A DNA stretch of 64,000 bases from Sciurus carolinensis (lineage: Eukaryota > Chordata > Mammalia > Rodentia > Sciuridae), in contig NC_062222.1 in assembly GCF_902686445.1 (NCBI RefSeq), forward strand, positions 136,655,035 through 136,719,034. Direction: 5' to 3'. Below the pieces are notes generated by a model. That model worked only from the letters and a program-made list of their open reading frames with translations, did no database searches and had not been told where the DNA came from. Below are positions 37,101 through 49,768 of the stretch, piece by piece. A program made the position numbers and the translations under genes. Within the stretch, counting starts at the first letter, position 1. Each line of letters opens with the position of its first letter.

Positions 37101-40100
37101 TGTGGCTTCTGCCATGGCCCCTAGCAGCCAATCTGTAGAGATCCCTGCTCCCAGAAGAGAAGCGGGGCTTAATCCGCCAGTGCCCTCCTGTATAGGAGCC
37201 TCCTCTGTATGTGTCTTCGCACTGACACTCAGAGACCAGGACACCATCCCCTCCTCCATCCTCACCCCACGTTACCATCTGCCCTTTGCTAGGGAGGACT
37301 CTAAAGATGGGGACACTAGTTTTCTCAGGTTTGGGAGAGACTTCTGCTTTGACTTGAGTTTTTTGGACAGGCAGACCTGGCGAGCACGGCAGGTCTCCTG
37401 GTTATGGGAATTCGTGCTGCTTTTCCTGATGGCTGCGTGAGACCTGAGGGGGAGCTTCGTGCTGAAGGCCAAGGTTCTTGTTTCCTGGTCTTCTCATGGT
37501 CCCTTGGTGTGCACCAAGTCTTCTGCTGAAGGCTCAGTTCGGTGGATTTTAACCTAAGCTCAGCTTTGAGGACAGCCCTCTGTTTCTGTGTGAGCTGAGA
37601 CACAGCCCTGGCTCACCACTGTGAACAGTAACAGAGCTAATTGTAAGAAGAATTTTCTTTACAGATTAGTATTAGTAAAAATGAGTCAATATAAAGTCCA
37701 TGAGTCAGAATTTTGTGAGAAAGTATTTTTGGAATCGAAACACATGTTCTCCCCATCTGGTCTAGTTAATAGTAAAAAGGGACTTCAGCCGCTTAATTAA
37801 GTGCCTCTAGAACACTGTATCAGTGACGAGATGAACAACTCACCTCTTGGTCTGATGTTAAAGTGTCTTAGCCAGAGAATTCCTTCTGGTACACTGAAGC
37901 AGCTGATTTTTATCAAAATGACAAATTATTCTGAAGTTCTCTTTTTTAAGCCACAAAAGCCTATATCATTTCTGTTTAAAATTACTTGAAAAAAAGTTAA
38001 CAGCATGGACATTTATTAACTAGATATAAGACAAATCTTTCTGAATTTTTGTTTCATAACAGAAGAGAAGATTCACAAAAAGTTAGAGGGGTCTCCCTCT
38101 CCAGAGGCAGAATTATCCCCTACAGCAAAGGATCAAGTGGAAATGTATGTAAGACTGTATTCAGTATAAAGTGTGCTTTTGTTACAATCGGACTGATAAC
38201 TGCTGCGTGGTTTCCATTTTTGGTTTGTCATCTTCTGTTTAATTTCATAATTTAGGCTACACTTGCTGAGCAGCTAAGTGCTTAACACATCTTCGAAGGT
38301 GAACAAAGTGGTTCTGGGCTTATCATGCATGTTCAACAAATATTTGTGAAATGAATGAAACACAGAAGGTGGTTGGTCACTAGTAGAGTCCATTTATGTA
38401 CTACTACCTTCAAAACTCACAACAGTTCTTTGAGGTATCTATAAGAAATTATGATTATCCTTGTCCACATACAAGAAAACTGAGTTCCCAGTATTCTTTT
38501 TACAACGGGAACATGAGCAGGCCCCTGATTTAACCAAACCTGTTTCCTATACTTGCAGTTCTTTCTTTGTAAATAAATAGCGTTACTGTAGTGTGCATTA
38601 TAAGCAGACTTCCTTGTTATACATTTTATTTTAATCTTCTGATTCTCTAAAACCTAAGAAAAAATTGCATTTAATTGGTTTGTATAGACCCATGCTGTCC
38701 AACAGAATAACCACAGCCAAGCCTGGCGTGGTGGCACACACCTATAATCCCAGCAACTTGTGAAGCTGAGGCAGGAGGATTGCAAGTTCAAGGCTAGTCT
38801 CAGCAATTTCATAAGGCCCTAAGCAACTTAGTGAGACCCTGTCTCAAAATAATAAATAAAAGAGTTGGGGATGTGGCTCAGTAGCTACACACCTCTGGGT
38901 TTAATCCCCAATACCAAAACAAAAACAAACCCACAGTCCGTAGGAGGCTGTTAGTCCTTGAAACGTGACTAGTTCAACTTGAGATGTACTCTAAATATAA
39001 AATTCTCACTAGCTTTCAAAAACAGTATAAAAAAGTGTATATAATATGGCATTAGATTGATATTCATGTTGAAATGGTAATATCACGTTTACTTGGTTAA
39101 ATAAAATATATTATCAGAGTTAATGTCACTTGTTTCCTCTTACCCTTTTACTATGACTGCTAGAACATGTGGGACATAGTGTGTCTCTGTTGTGCGCCTC
39201 TCGTACAGATGGGAAGGAGAGTCAAGTCCAGGCCCTTGAAAGCATGGCTTTATTGCCACTTCCTGTGTGACTTGAGTGCTGCCTGCAGAACAGCAGTGCC
39301 CTCAATGGCCAGGCATGGAACTGGCACCCTGAGACAAAGGGACAGTAGCGAGGTCAGCAGCCCCTTAAGCAGTACCTCTCTGTAAGGCAGACACGATTCT
39401 TACCCTTACTTTGTAGGTGAAGAAACTGAACCACAGAGAGATTAAACAACTGGTCTAAGGTCCCACAGCTAGTGAGTGGCAGAGCCAGGATTTGACCTCA
39501 GGGAATGTAGCTTTAGAGCTCGTAGTCTTGACTCAGGTACCATCCAGCCTTCCAGCTATGTAGATGTGTGACACTCATACAACTTGGTGAGGTAAGCCAT
39601 GCACTCACCAGTTTACAGTTAAGGATATAGACCAGAATAGTAAATAATGAGCTTAAGTTCACAAGCATAAGTGACTGACCTGAGATTCAGATTCTGACAT
39701 TTCCTCCTAAAAAGACTGTATTCTTTTACGATGTCATATTTGTCATTTTTACTTATTAAAATTTGAGCTTTGAAGATAAAATCTGTCCACTTAAGTATCT
39801 TCATATTATAGTGCTTATCACAGTGCTTGACAAAGAAAATACTTGACGCATGAGGCTAATTTTAATGTACAGTGTACTTTAAAGTTAGTGGTTCAGGAAT
39901 GATGTGAGTGTTGACTCTGTTAAAATATTCCGCTTCCCTGGCTGGCACTGTTGTTTTACTGCATGTAACACATCAAAGTGCTCATTTCGAACTCTTGACT
40001 GTTTTCCAGGTACTATGAAGCATTTCCACCACTTTCTGAGAAGCCAGTTTGCCTGCAAGAAATCATGACTGTGTGGAACAAGTCGAAAGCCTGTTCTTAC

Positions 40101-43100
40101 TCCAGCTCCTCCTCCTCATCCACAGCGCCCCCAGCAAGCACAGACACATCCTCTCCCAAGGACTGCAACAGCGAAGGCGAGACCATCAAGGAAAGAAGCT
40201 CTGAAGTGCCCACTGCTGCGCATGAGAAAACCCAGAGCAGAAGCAGACATGAGAAGGAGAGCAAGCTGAACAACGGCACTGCTGAAGAAAAGCCTGCCTT
40301 GTACAAAAAGCAAATCCGACACAAACCCGAGGGGAAGAGCCGCCCTCGCTCGTGGTCTTCCGGCTCCAGTGAAGCGGGCTCAAGTTCAAGCGGGAATCAG
40401 GGAGAACTAAAAGCATCCATGAAGTATGTCAAAATAAGACACAAGGCACGAGAAATTCGAAACAGAAAAGGGCGGAATGGGCAAAACAGGCTGTCACTGA
40501 AGCACAGCGACAAGGCGGAGAGAAGCATACATGCAGGCGGCAGCAGCAGCAGCAGCGGGTCAGTGAGGCAGCTGTGCAAGCGGGGTAAGAGAGCCACAAG
40601 AGAGACGAGCAGGAGAGATCCTAGCAGCACTGCAGGGCGAGACCTGTACGCGGAGAGCAGAGACGACACGGAATATAAAGAGGAGCCGTTGTGGTACACC
40701 GAACCAATTGCTGAATATTTTGTTCCTTTGAGCAGAAAAAGCAAACTAGAAACCACATACCGAAACAGGCAAGAATCAAGTGCTCTGACGTCAGAGGCCG
40801 TGGAAGACTTGTCTGAGTCAGTGCATGGTCTGTGTATCAGCAACAATAATACTCACAGAACATACCTCGCAGCAGGTACTTTCATTGATGGTCACTTTGT
40901 AGAAATGCCTGCAGTTATAAATGAGGATATTGACCTCACTGGGACCTCATTATGTTCTCTACCAGAGGACAACAAATACCTAGATGATATTCATCTATCA
41001 GAATTAACACACTTCTATGAAGTGGATATTGATCAATCCATGTTGGATCCTGGTGCCTCAGAAACCATGCAAGGAGAAAGTCGGATTTTGAATATGATTC
41101 GACAAAAAAGCAAAGAGAATACAGATTTTGAGGCAGAATGTTGCATAGTGTTAGATGGTATGGAGTTGCAAGGGGAACGTGCAATATGGACAGATTCTAC
41201 CAGCTCTGTGGGTGCCGAGGGCTTGTTCCTGCAAGACCTTGGCAATCTGGCTCAGTTTTGGGAGTGCTGTTCATCCAGCTCTGGTGATGCCGACGGGGAG
41301 AGCTTTGGAGGAGACTCTCCAATTAGACTCTCTCCGATCTTGGATGGCACAGTGCTCAATTCACACTTGCTTGCTGGCAATCAAGAGCTCTTCTCAGATA
41401 TTAATGAAGGATCTGGTATAAACTCTTGTTTTTCAGTGTTTGAAGTGCAATGCAGTAATTCTGTTTTACCATTTTCTTTTGAAACACTCAACTTGGGAAA
41501 TGAAAATACAGATTCTAGTGCTAATATGCTTGGGAAAACACAGTCTAGATTACTAATATGGACCAAAAATAGTGCCTTTGAAGAAAATGAACACTGTTCT
41601 AATCTTTCAACAAGAACTTGTAGTCCATGGTCCCATTCAGAAGAAACACGTTCAGACAATGAGACATTGAACATTCAATTTGAGGAATCCACACAGTTTA
41701 ATGCAGAAGATATTAATTATGTAGTTCCTAGAGTCTCATCAAATTATGTAGATGAAGAACTTCTAGATTTTTTGCAAGATGATACTTGCCAACAGAACAG
41801 TAGAACTTCAGGAGAAATTCCTACATTAGTTTTCAAAAAAAGATCTAAGCTAGAATCTGTCTGTGGTATTCAGCTAGAACAAAAACCAGAAAACAAAAAC
41901 TTTAAAACTACACAAGTATGTAGTGAAAGCAGTCCACATGGAGATGGCTACAGCTCAGGGGTTATCAAAGACATTTGGACAAAGATGGCAGATGAAAATT
42001 CTGCGACTTCAGTAGAAATGGAAAGAATTGATGACGAGTTGTTTTCGACCGATGTAAATAACTACTGCTGCTGTCTGGATGCTGAAGCAAAGATGGAGAC
42101 CCTTCAGGAGCCTCGTAGGGCTGTGCAGCGATCCGAGTACCATCTCTGGGAGGGTCAGAAGGAAAATCTGGAGAAGAGAGCATTTGTTTCCAGTGAGCTG
42201 TCAAAGGTGGACGGTGGGGATTACACTACACCCTCTAAACCTTGGGACGTGGCCCAAGATAAAGAGAACGCGTTCATTCTCGGAGGGGTTTATGGAGAAC
42301 TCAAAACTTTCAGCAGCGATGGGGAGTGGGCAGTTGTACCACCGGGTCACACAAAAGGAAGCTTGTTACAGTGTGCAGCGTCTGATGTTGTGACAATAGC
42401 TGGGACAGATGTCTTCATGACCCCGGGAAACAGCTTTGCTCCTGGTCATAGGCAGTTATGGAAACCCTTCATGTCATCTGAGCAGAATGATCAGCCGAAG
42501 AGCGGGGAAAATGGATTAAATAAGGGATTTTCTTTTATCTTCCATGAAGACTTACTAGGAGCTTGCAGTAACTTTCAAGTTGAAGATCCTGGACTTGAAT
42601 ATTCATTCTCTTCCTTTGACTTAAGCAATCCATTTTCCCAAGTCCTTCATGTAGAATGCTCATTCGAACCTGAAGGAATTGCGTCTTTCAGCCCCAGTTT
42701 TAAACCGAAATCAATCCTCTGCTCTGATTCAGACAGTGAAGTTTTCCACCCTAGGATATGTGGTGTTGACAGAACACAGTACAGGGCTATTCGGATCTCT
42801 CCTAGGACTCACTTTCGCCCAATTTCTGCATCTGAACTGTCCCCAGGAGGAGGAAGCGAGTCGGAATTTGAATCTGAGAAAGATGAAGTAAATATTCCCA
42901 TTCCTTCTCAAGTTGGTGTATTTGAAGATCCACAAGCAGATCTCAAACCTCTGGAAGAAGATGCAGAGAAAGAAGGCCATTACTACGGAAAATCAGAACT
43001 TGAGTCTGGAAAATTCCTTCCAAGATTAAAGAAATCTGGAATGGAAAAGAGTGCTCAGACATCACTGGATTCCCAGGAGGAATCCACTGGGATTTTACCA

Positions 43101-46100
43101 GTTGGAAAGCAAAATCAGTGTTTGGAATGTAGCATGAGTGAATCTCTGGAAATAGATTTAGAAAGCTCAGAAGCAAATTGTAAAATAATGGCACAATGTG
43201 AGGAAGAAATTAATAATTTTTGCAGTTGCAAAGCAGGTTGTCAGTTCCCTGCTTACGAAGATAATCCAGTTTCTTCAGGACAGCTGGAGGAGGTATGTCT
43301 GTGCACGTCAGCATTTGGCAAAGGATTGGATCAGGTATAATCACCACTGTCCATCTTACTACTAGGACTAGCTGCATCAGACAACAAAAGATAGGGTTCA
43401 ACTACTGGGGAAACTAGCCTAAGTCTTAAGAATTTGTTGTTCTAACAACTTTACCTTTAAGGACGGAAAATGGATCTTATTATAAATTTGAACTAGACAG
43501 CAAATATTCCTTCAAAGGAAAGACATTTTACAACAAATCACAGGATTTGGGATTCTTTTATGTTAATATACATGTTCTTTGTGTAGAACAAAAACCTACA
43601 CAGCTGAGTGGTGGCCAGGGTTGTGATCCCAGGCACCTGGGAGGCAGAGGCAGAAGAAATGCAAAGTCTGGGCCAGCCTGAGTGACTTTGAGACCCCGTG
43701 TCAAAATAAAAGTGAAGCATGGTGTGTTGGTGGGACGTAGCTCAGTGATGGGGGTGCTTTCTGAGCAAGCCTGCAAGCTGTGTTGAGTCTGTCAAGGGAG
43801 ATTTCCCGTGGCAGTTTTGTTAATAGGAATCATTGAGCCCCTTGGCCACATTCCTTAACACAGTTTGAGGTTAAATTGATTGCACCAGAATTAACACTTA
43901 AAGTGGTAACCTGTTTCCCAGAAAAGCCTAGCAGCCTGCCTCCTCCAGCTGCGATTGGACTCGGCAGTGCCTGGCCCTTCTCCAGGGGCCGCTTACTGGA
44001 CAGGCAGAGTTGGAGGCCCTAGCAGTGTGCCACCTGAGGCAGAACAGCTGGCATCGCCTCCCTCCTGTCTGTCCTGCATGCTAGTCCCACCCACACAGTG
44101 AGACCCTCTTCACTGCCCCTAATTCCTCTTCTCTCCTACCCACCCCACCACACCCTGCATCAGAATTAATTTCTCCATTTTCTTGATTTTCCTGCACATT
44201 GTGGCTCTGTAATTGTACTTCTGTGTTTCACAAGTGAGGTATGTACCTTCTCCCTCACCTTGGATTGTCAGCCCCTGTGGCTGTGGACCATGCCTTGCTT
44301 ATTTGTTGAGTCAGTGCTTAGGTATGCAGCTGCTTGCCTGTGATGGCAGGAAACCCCCAAGTGACTCGAGAATTAGTGTTCTAGTCAGTTTTTTTGGAGA
44401 TCCCCAAGGGGTAAGTTTCATCCCATCGAAACACTGAAGTCTGAACCAAGGAAAAACCAGTAATGTTGCTAGCCTTTATTTGCTGTTGATCGCCCCATTT
44501 TCCTCCCTAAATTTTCCTTTATGTACTTTGTATTTCACCTGGTTCCAGACTGGGAAGAAAGAAAAGGAGGAAGAAAGCTCGATTCCACAACACACTCCTC
44601 CGCCGTCTAGTATGTTGATGCGTTTACCTGCTACCAGAATTCTGGGTTTCCGTGAAAGGTCTTAGCTTCAAAGGACATGAGAGTGTCTGAGAGTTCAGCT
44701 GTTATCAGTGCTTGCAGCTGGGGACAAGAGCTGGAGAGAGTTACCTGCAGGATGGTGTGGGACCTGTCGCGCTGCCTGGTCAGCTCAGGAGCCCTACTCA
44801 AAGATTGCTAGTGGTCCATCTATTTCAGAGCAAGAGGATGAAAGCACAGGGTTTCTAATAGAATTGATATCTGGGAGCATAAGATTTTTGTTTTTTAAGT
44901 CATTTAGTTCAACTCAACAGACGTTTATTGGACACCCGTCACAGGCCTGTCAGTGTGGTAGGAGCCCTAAACAAGACTTTGTCCTTGCCCATGAGGAGTT
45001 CAGACAAGGAAAGAAGACCAATTTGTAAGCAGTTAATTCTGGTTTATGTCTGGTTGGGATGCAGGAGTTGCCAGTGGGTGCTGGCACTTGGAGAGCCCTC
45101 CACAGGAGCCACCTCCCGTGTGAGCGCCACTGGGTTTTCCACTGGGGTCTTTCTGCATGGATAAACAAGTACATGTTCACTTACCTCCTCCTGTTTTCCC
45201 ATTTTAACTAAACTGGTACCATATTATAATCACCTTTCTTTTTTAATTGCCTACATACTGTGCCACTCGATGGGTGCACCATCTTTAACTGGCCAGTTCC
45301 TTATCTTTCAGGGCATTAGGGCCAGCACAATTTCTGGAAATGTGGTAGGTGAGCCCAGGAGGCTGTGGGGACCTCTGGAGAATCCTCCCAGGCTGAGAGG
45401 TGAGGAAAGCTATTTGCATACACCTGGGTGTGCAGGGTCAGGAGGGAGAGGCAGAGTGTGGAGCAGAAGGCGTGGCAAGGCAGGGGCTTGCACCTCGGAA
45501 GCACATGGGGCAAAGGCAGCTCAGGGCCAGGTGTGGAGGGAAGGGCAGGAGTGGCCGAGGCGGCGCTGTGCTGCAGGTGTCCGTTGGTGCACAGATTTGT
45601 GGCACAGGTGTCTGACGTTAATTTGAAGCACAGAAAAGCAGCAGAAGTCTTAGTCCTCTGTCTTTGGGACTTTCCAGTTCAGTTCAGGGGAGATCTTTTT
45701 GCCACTGCAGACATTGCACTGTGAAGGTCAGCAAGTCTGGAGGCCAGAGAGGGAGTGGGGCTCGTCTGGGTGGTGTGGCACCCAGCTCACCATTGCCGGG
45801 GCCAGACAGATTGATTTCCCCACCTGACTGCTGAGGACATGCAGGCTCAGGGCAGTGGGTGGCCTGCCCAGATCCCACAGAAGGGACAGAGCCACAGCTC
45901 TTCCCACTGTGCTGGGCAAAGGGAGACTCAGAAGGGGGCTTGGCACCTCTGATATCTCCTTGTTCACATTTCATTTCTTCTTTTCCAAAGAGAGGCCTCA
46001 GAAGGGTTCCTTTCCTTTTGCAAGCTGAGGGACAAAGGCTCATGGTTCCCCTGGCAGCTCTCTCTCTCAGAACTCAGATAGCCAGTGAGAATTTAAGGTT

Positions 46101-49100
46101 GTGAAGCCTCTTTCCTTTGCCTGATTTCCATCCTCTAAAAACATATGGAGGCCTGGCACAATGGCATATGCCTATCATTCCAGCTACTTTGGAGGCTGAG
46201 GCAGGAGGATGACAAGTTCAAGACCAGCTTCAGCAACACAGCAAAACCCTTTTTGAAATAAAAAATAAAAAGGGCTCAGTGGCAGAGCACTCCTGGGTTC
46301 CACTTCCAGCACTGCAGAACAGAACTGCTGAGGATGATGTCTGGCTGAAAACATTTATGGTCAGGCTTTGGGATTAAGCTCATGCCTGTTTTTTCTCTCC
46401 CAGCACCCCCACTGTTGCATTTCATTCATCAAATATGTGTTAAGTGCCTCCTGTGCCAGGTGCTGGGATTAAGTAGCAAAGAGCCCTATAACTCCCTGTA
46501 ACCTTGGGAAGCTCAGAGCAGACATATTAAGTTGTGTGCTGTGTTAGAATATAAAAGCCATCCGAAAGGAGGAAAAGGACTGGAAGAGGCATGTGGTGGG
46601 TTAGGACTGCTGGGTGGAGCTTGCCAGGTTAAGTCAGTAATCAGGGCAGGCTTCCTTTCAAAACTTCTGTTTGAGGAAGGACTTGGAGTGAGCAAGTGAG
46701 CCCAGAAGACACCCAGAGGCAGGCAGGTGTATCTCCTCTGGGCAGTTTTGCTCTGCTTCCTGTTCCCTCTGTCCTTTCTGCATTCTTTTCAGTCACAACC
46801 AAACCGGAAGTTGAGTTAATATGTTAAACAGACATTAGATGAGCAGGATGTGGTCTTTGCCTTGCAACCTCAAAGTTGGCAACAACTGAGTGGAAAGCTG
46901 TCCCGAAGTGATGCACGTTTGTTGTGTGAGTCATCTTTCTGTTGCTGTGATAAAATACCCGAGAAAAATAACTTAGAGGAGGAAATGCTTATTTTGGCTC
47001 ACAGTTTCAGAGTTTTCATTTATGGTCAACTGGTTCCATTGTTTTTATGCCGCTGGGTTCCATTATTTTTGTGCCTCTGGCCAGGCAGAACATCATGGCA
47101 GGGAGCACATGGTAGAGCAGAGCTGCTCACCGCATGGTGGCTTAGGGCAGAGAGAGGAAGGGCTGAGGTGGCAATATTCCCTTCAGGGGCACACCCCCAA
47201 TGACCTAGCCTCTTCCATTAGGCCCCACCTTGTACAAGTTTCACCACCTCCCAATAGTGCCACTGGCTGGTGGCCATGCCTTTAACACATGGGTTTTGGG
47301 GGTCTTTAAGATCCAAACCATAACATTCCGCCATAATGCAAAATGCATTTAGTCCATCTCCAAGAACCCCTAAGTCGTAACTAACAGTACCATCATTGTT
47401 CAAAAGTCCTGGTCCAAAGTAAACTCTTAGCTGTGAGCCCCTATAAAAATCAAGAAACAAGTTACATACTTTCAAGATGCAATGGCACAGGGTAAAAGGG
47501 AGGAACAGGAAGATAACCAGGAGGAATTGGACCAAAGAGACAAAAACTCAGCAGGGTAAACAGTAAATCATGATTCCAGGGCACTGTGGTGTTGTGGTGT
47601 AAGCTCCAAAGGGTTTGGGCAGCCCCACCCCACAGCCTTGCTGACTGCAACCCACATGGACACACTGTAGGGCTGGTTCTGCTCATTGCCTGCTACTTGC
47701 CTTGGCAGCCCACCCAACTTTCTGGCATCTCTAACTTGCTGAGGTCTCTATTGGAGCTTCAGTTTTACTCTTAAAACTTCACACATCACCCTCTCAGAAT
47801 GCTTGCAGGGACTCCTGACCTGCCATGCATTGCCTTACCTCCTCTCCCCGGCTTTGCTTTGAAATCCAAGTGGCAGCCTCCATGACCCTGTGACTCTTGG
47901 AGTCTGCAGGTCTACAAAACTAGTGTCACATAGATGATGCCAGGGTCTACCACCAGCTTGAACTTGAGCCAGCAAGCAGCATTCTGAGTGCCTTGGTGAC
48001 CAAACATTCGGAATCCGTCCTGGGGAGAATTGCCTGGGTGACCCTGTGTGAACAGTGTGCCTCTCCCTGGGGCTCTCAAACAGCAGCCTAGGGTCTGATG
48101 GGTGGGGTCCTACTGATTCCTAAAGTGCCCTCGAGGCATTGCTTCCATTGTCCCGGTCAAATACACCTGCAGTCTGGGGATTAAATCCAGGACTCTTGCA
48201 TGCTAGGCAAACACCTCTGAACTACATCCCCAGCCCTGGTGGCTTATTTTTAGTGGTGCCAGTCTCTAGCATTTGCAGTCTTCTTGACTGGGACTTCACT
48301 CCTTTTCTGGTCAAACTGCAAGGTTTTCATATTTTTCCACTCTGCTTTTTGCTCCACATTTTCACAGTGAACCTGGCTAAAAGTAGCCAGCAGTATCCAT
48401 GCCACTACCTGAATGCTGTGCTGCCTTAAAATTTTCTCTACCAGATTAATTAGCCCATCACCTTTAAATCTAGCCTTGCACAAAGACTCTGGGCATAGAC
48501 ATAATGTAGAAAGCTCTTTTCCAAAATGTATCAAGGTTGGCTTCAAGTCCAGTTCCCAGTAGAGTCCTCATTTCTGTCTGCAATCTCATTAGCACAGTCT
48601 TTACTCTCCATATTCCCATCAGCATTCTGGTGTTTTGATCTCACACCAGAATCACCCACTAACTCTGCTTATAGCATTCCAGCCTTTCTTTCCTCCAAAC
48701 TTTTCCAAACTCCTTTCACAAGCCAGTGCCTAAGGCTTCTGAACCACATCACTTAGTCTAGTCACAGAAATGACCTTACTTCTCAGTACCAGTTTTCTGT
48801 TTGCTTTCCATTGCTTTGATGGGAAAATACATGAAAAAGCCAACTTAGGAAAGATTGGTTTGTGTTGGGTATGGTGGCATATACCTGTTAATTGTGGTAG
48901 AGTGCCGGTGAATTCAATCCCCAGTACCACCAAAAAGGAAAAAAGGATTTTAGTACTGGGGTTACAGCTCAGCTGGCAGATTGCCTAGTAAGCACAAGGT
49001 CCTGGGTTTAATCCCCAGTAACTCCCCCCCCCCCCCACACACACACAAAAGTTTTGGCTCATGGTTTCAGAGATTTCAGTCAGTGGTCACCTGACCCTAT

Positions 49101-49737
49101 CAGGTACCTGCCATAGGAATTGACACCCAAAAGGAAGATGCAGAAAGACTCCTAAAATTATAGTAGGAACTGGTAGGCTCTTAGCAGTGGTGCAACAGGA
49201 GGGAAAGGAAGCGTTGTGTTTGGTGATGAGTCTAGACCTGGGTGTTCAGCTCTGTAGACACTAAGAATCTGTTTTGTGCTTGGAGATGCAAAGACAATGA
49301 GTAAGACACGGGCCTGCCCTTAGAAAGCTTGTAGGGCGCTCGCTTCGGCAGCACATGTACGACCATTGGAAGATTAGCATGGCCTCTGCACAAGGATGGC
49401 ACACAAATTCATGACGCATTCCTTGTTTTTATGAACCATATAGGTTGATTTGAACTACATTAAAATGTTTAAAAGGAAAAAAAGTACACCTGAAAAACTT
49501 CAGTGTGGTTCCATTGGCATCTGGCTTTGTCTTGGCTGGGACTCCAAGCCCCTTGGTGTCCTGGCCCGTCTGGCCTGCTTTTCTACCACGTCCTCACAAT
49601 GAACTTCTCCCTCTCTTGCCCTTGCCTCCCTTCCCATCTCAGGATTGAAAGATAAGCAGCAGGGGCTGGGGAGATAGCTCAGTCGGTAGAGTGCTTGCCT
49701 TGCAAGCATGAGGCCCTGGGTTCGATCCCCAGCACCA

Positions 49738-49768
<31 letters not shown>

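Larger units (their letters stand above)
38145..40009 (+). other. KIAA0232: KIAA0232 intron after coding exon 4 (1.9 kb)
   Basis: Donor gtatgt, acceptor gttttccag (40009). It contains an L2/MIR-like stretch (38.33-38.56 kb), a B1-dID (38.72 kb) and a MIR (39.39 kb). The rest is AT-rich with no feature recognised. Confidence 0.85.
46924..49110 (-). mobile_element. MaLR-type LTR retrotransposon, minus orientation, with paired LTRs
   Basis: The left LTR-like copy (about 46924-47325) reads 'tctgttgctgtgataaaata' to 'ggctcacagtttcagag', and ends 'gatccaaaccataacattcc'. A second copy starts at about 48796 ('tttccattgctttgatggga') and continues past two SINE insertions as 'ttggctcatggtttcagaga' (about 49055). 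The internal part (47330-48795) follows the order of reversed THE1/MaLR internal sequence: 'aagttacatactttcaagat', 'agctccaaagggtttgggca', 'caccagaatcac' and others. No long ORF remains, and MaLR elements carry little coding capacity anyway. The left LTR has a 24-bp tandem duplication (about 47034-47081). The right LTR is truncated. Confidence 0.65.

Noticed and set aside
40097..43401. Many open frames antisense to exon 5
   Set aside because: Shadows of the long conserved plus-strand coding exon. The plus frame is the one matching KIAA0232.
49336..49430. Functional U6 snRNA gene
   Set aside because: The ACAGAGA box is deleted, other point changes are present and no U6-type promoter is obvious upstream.
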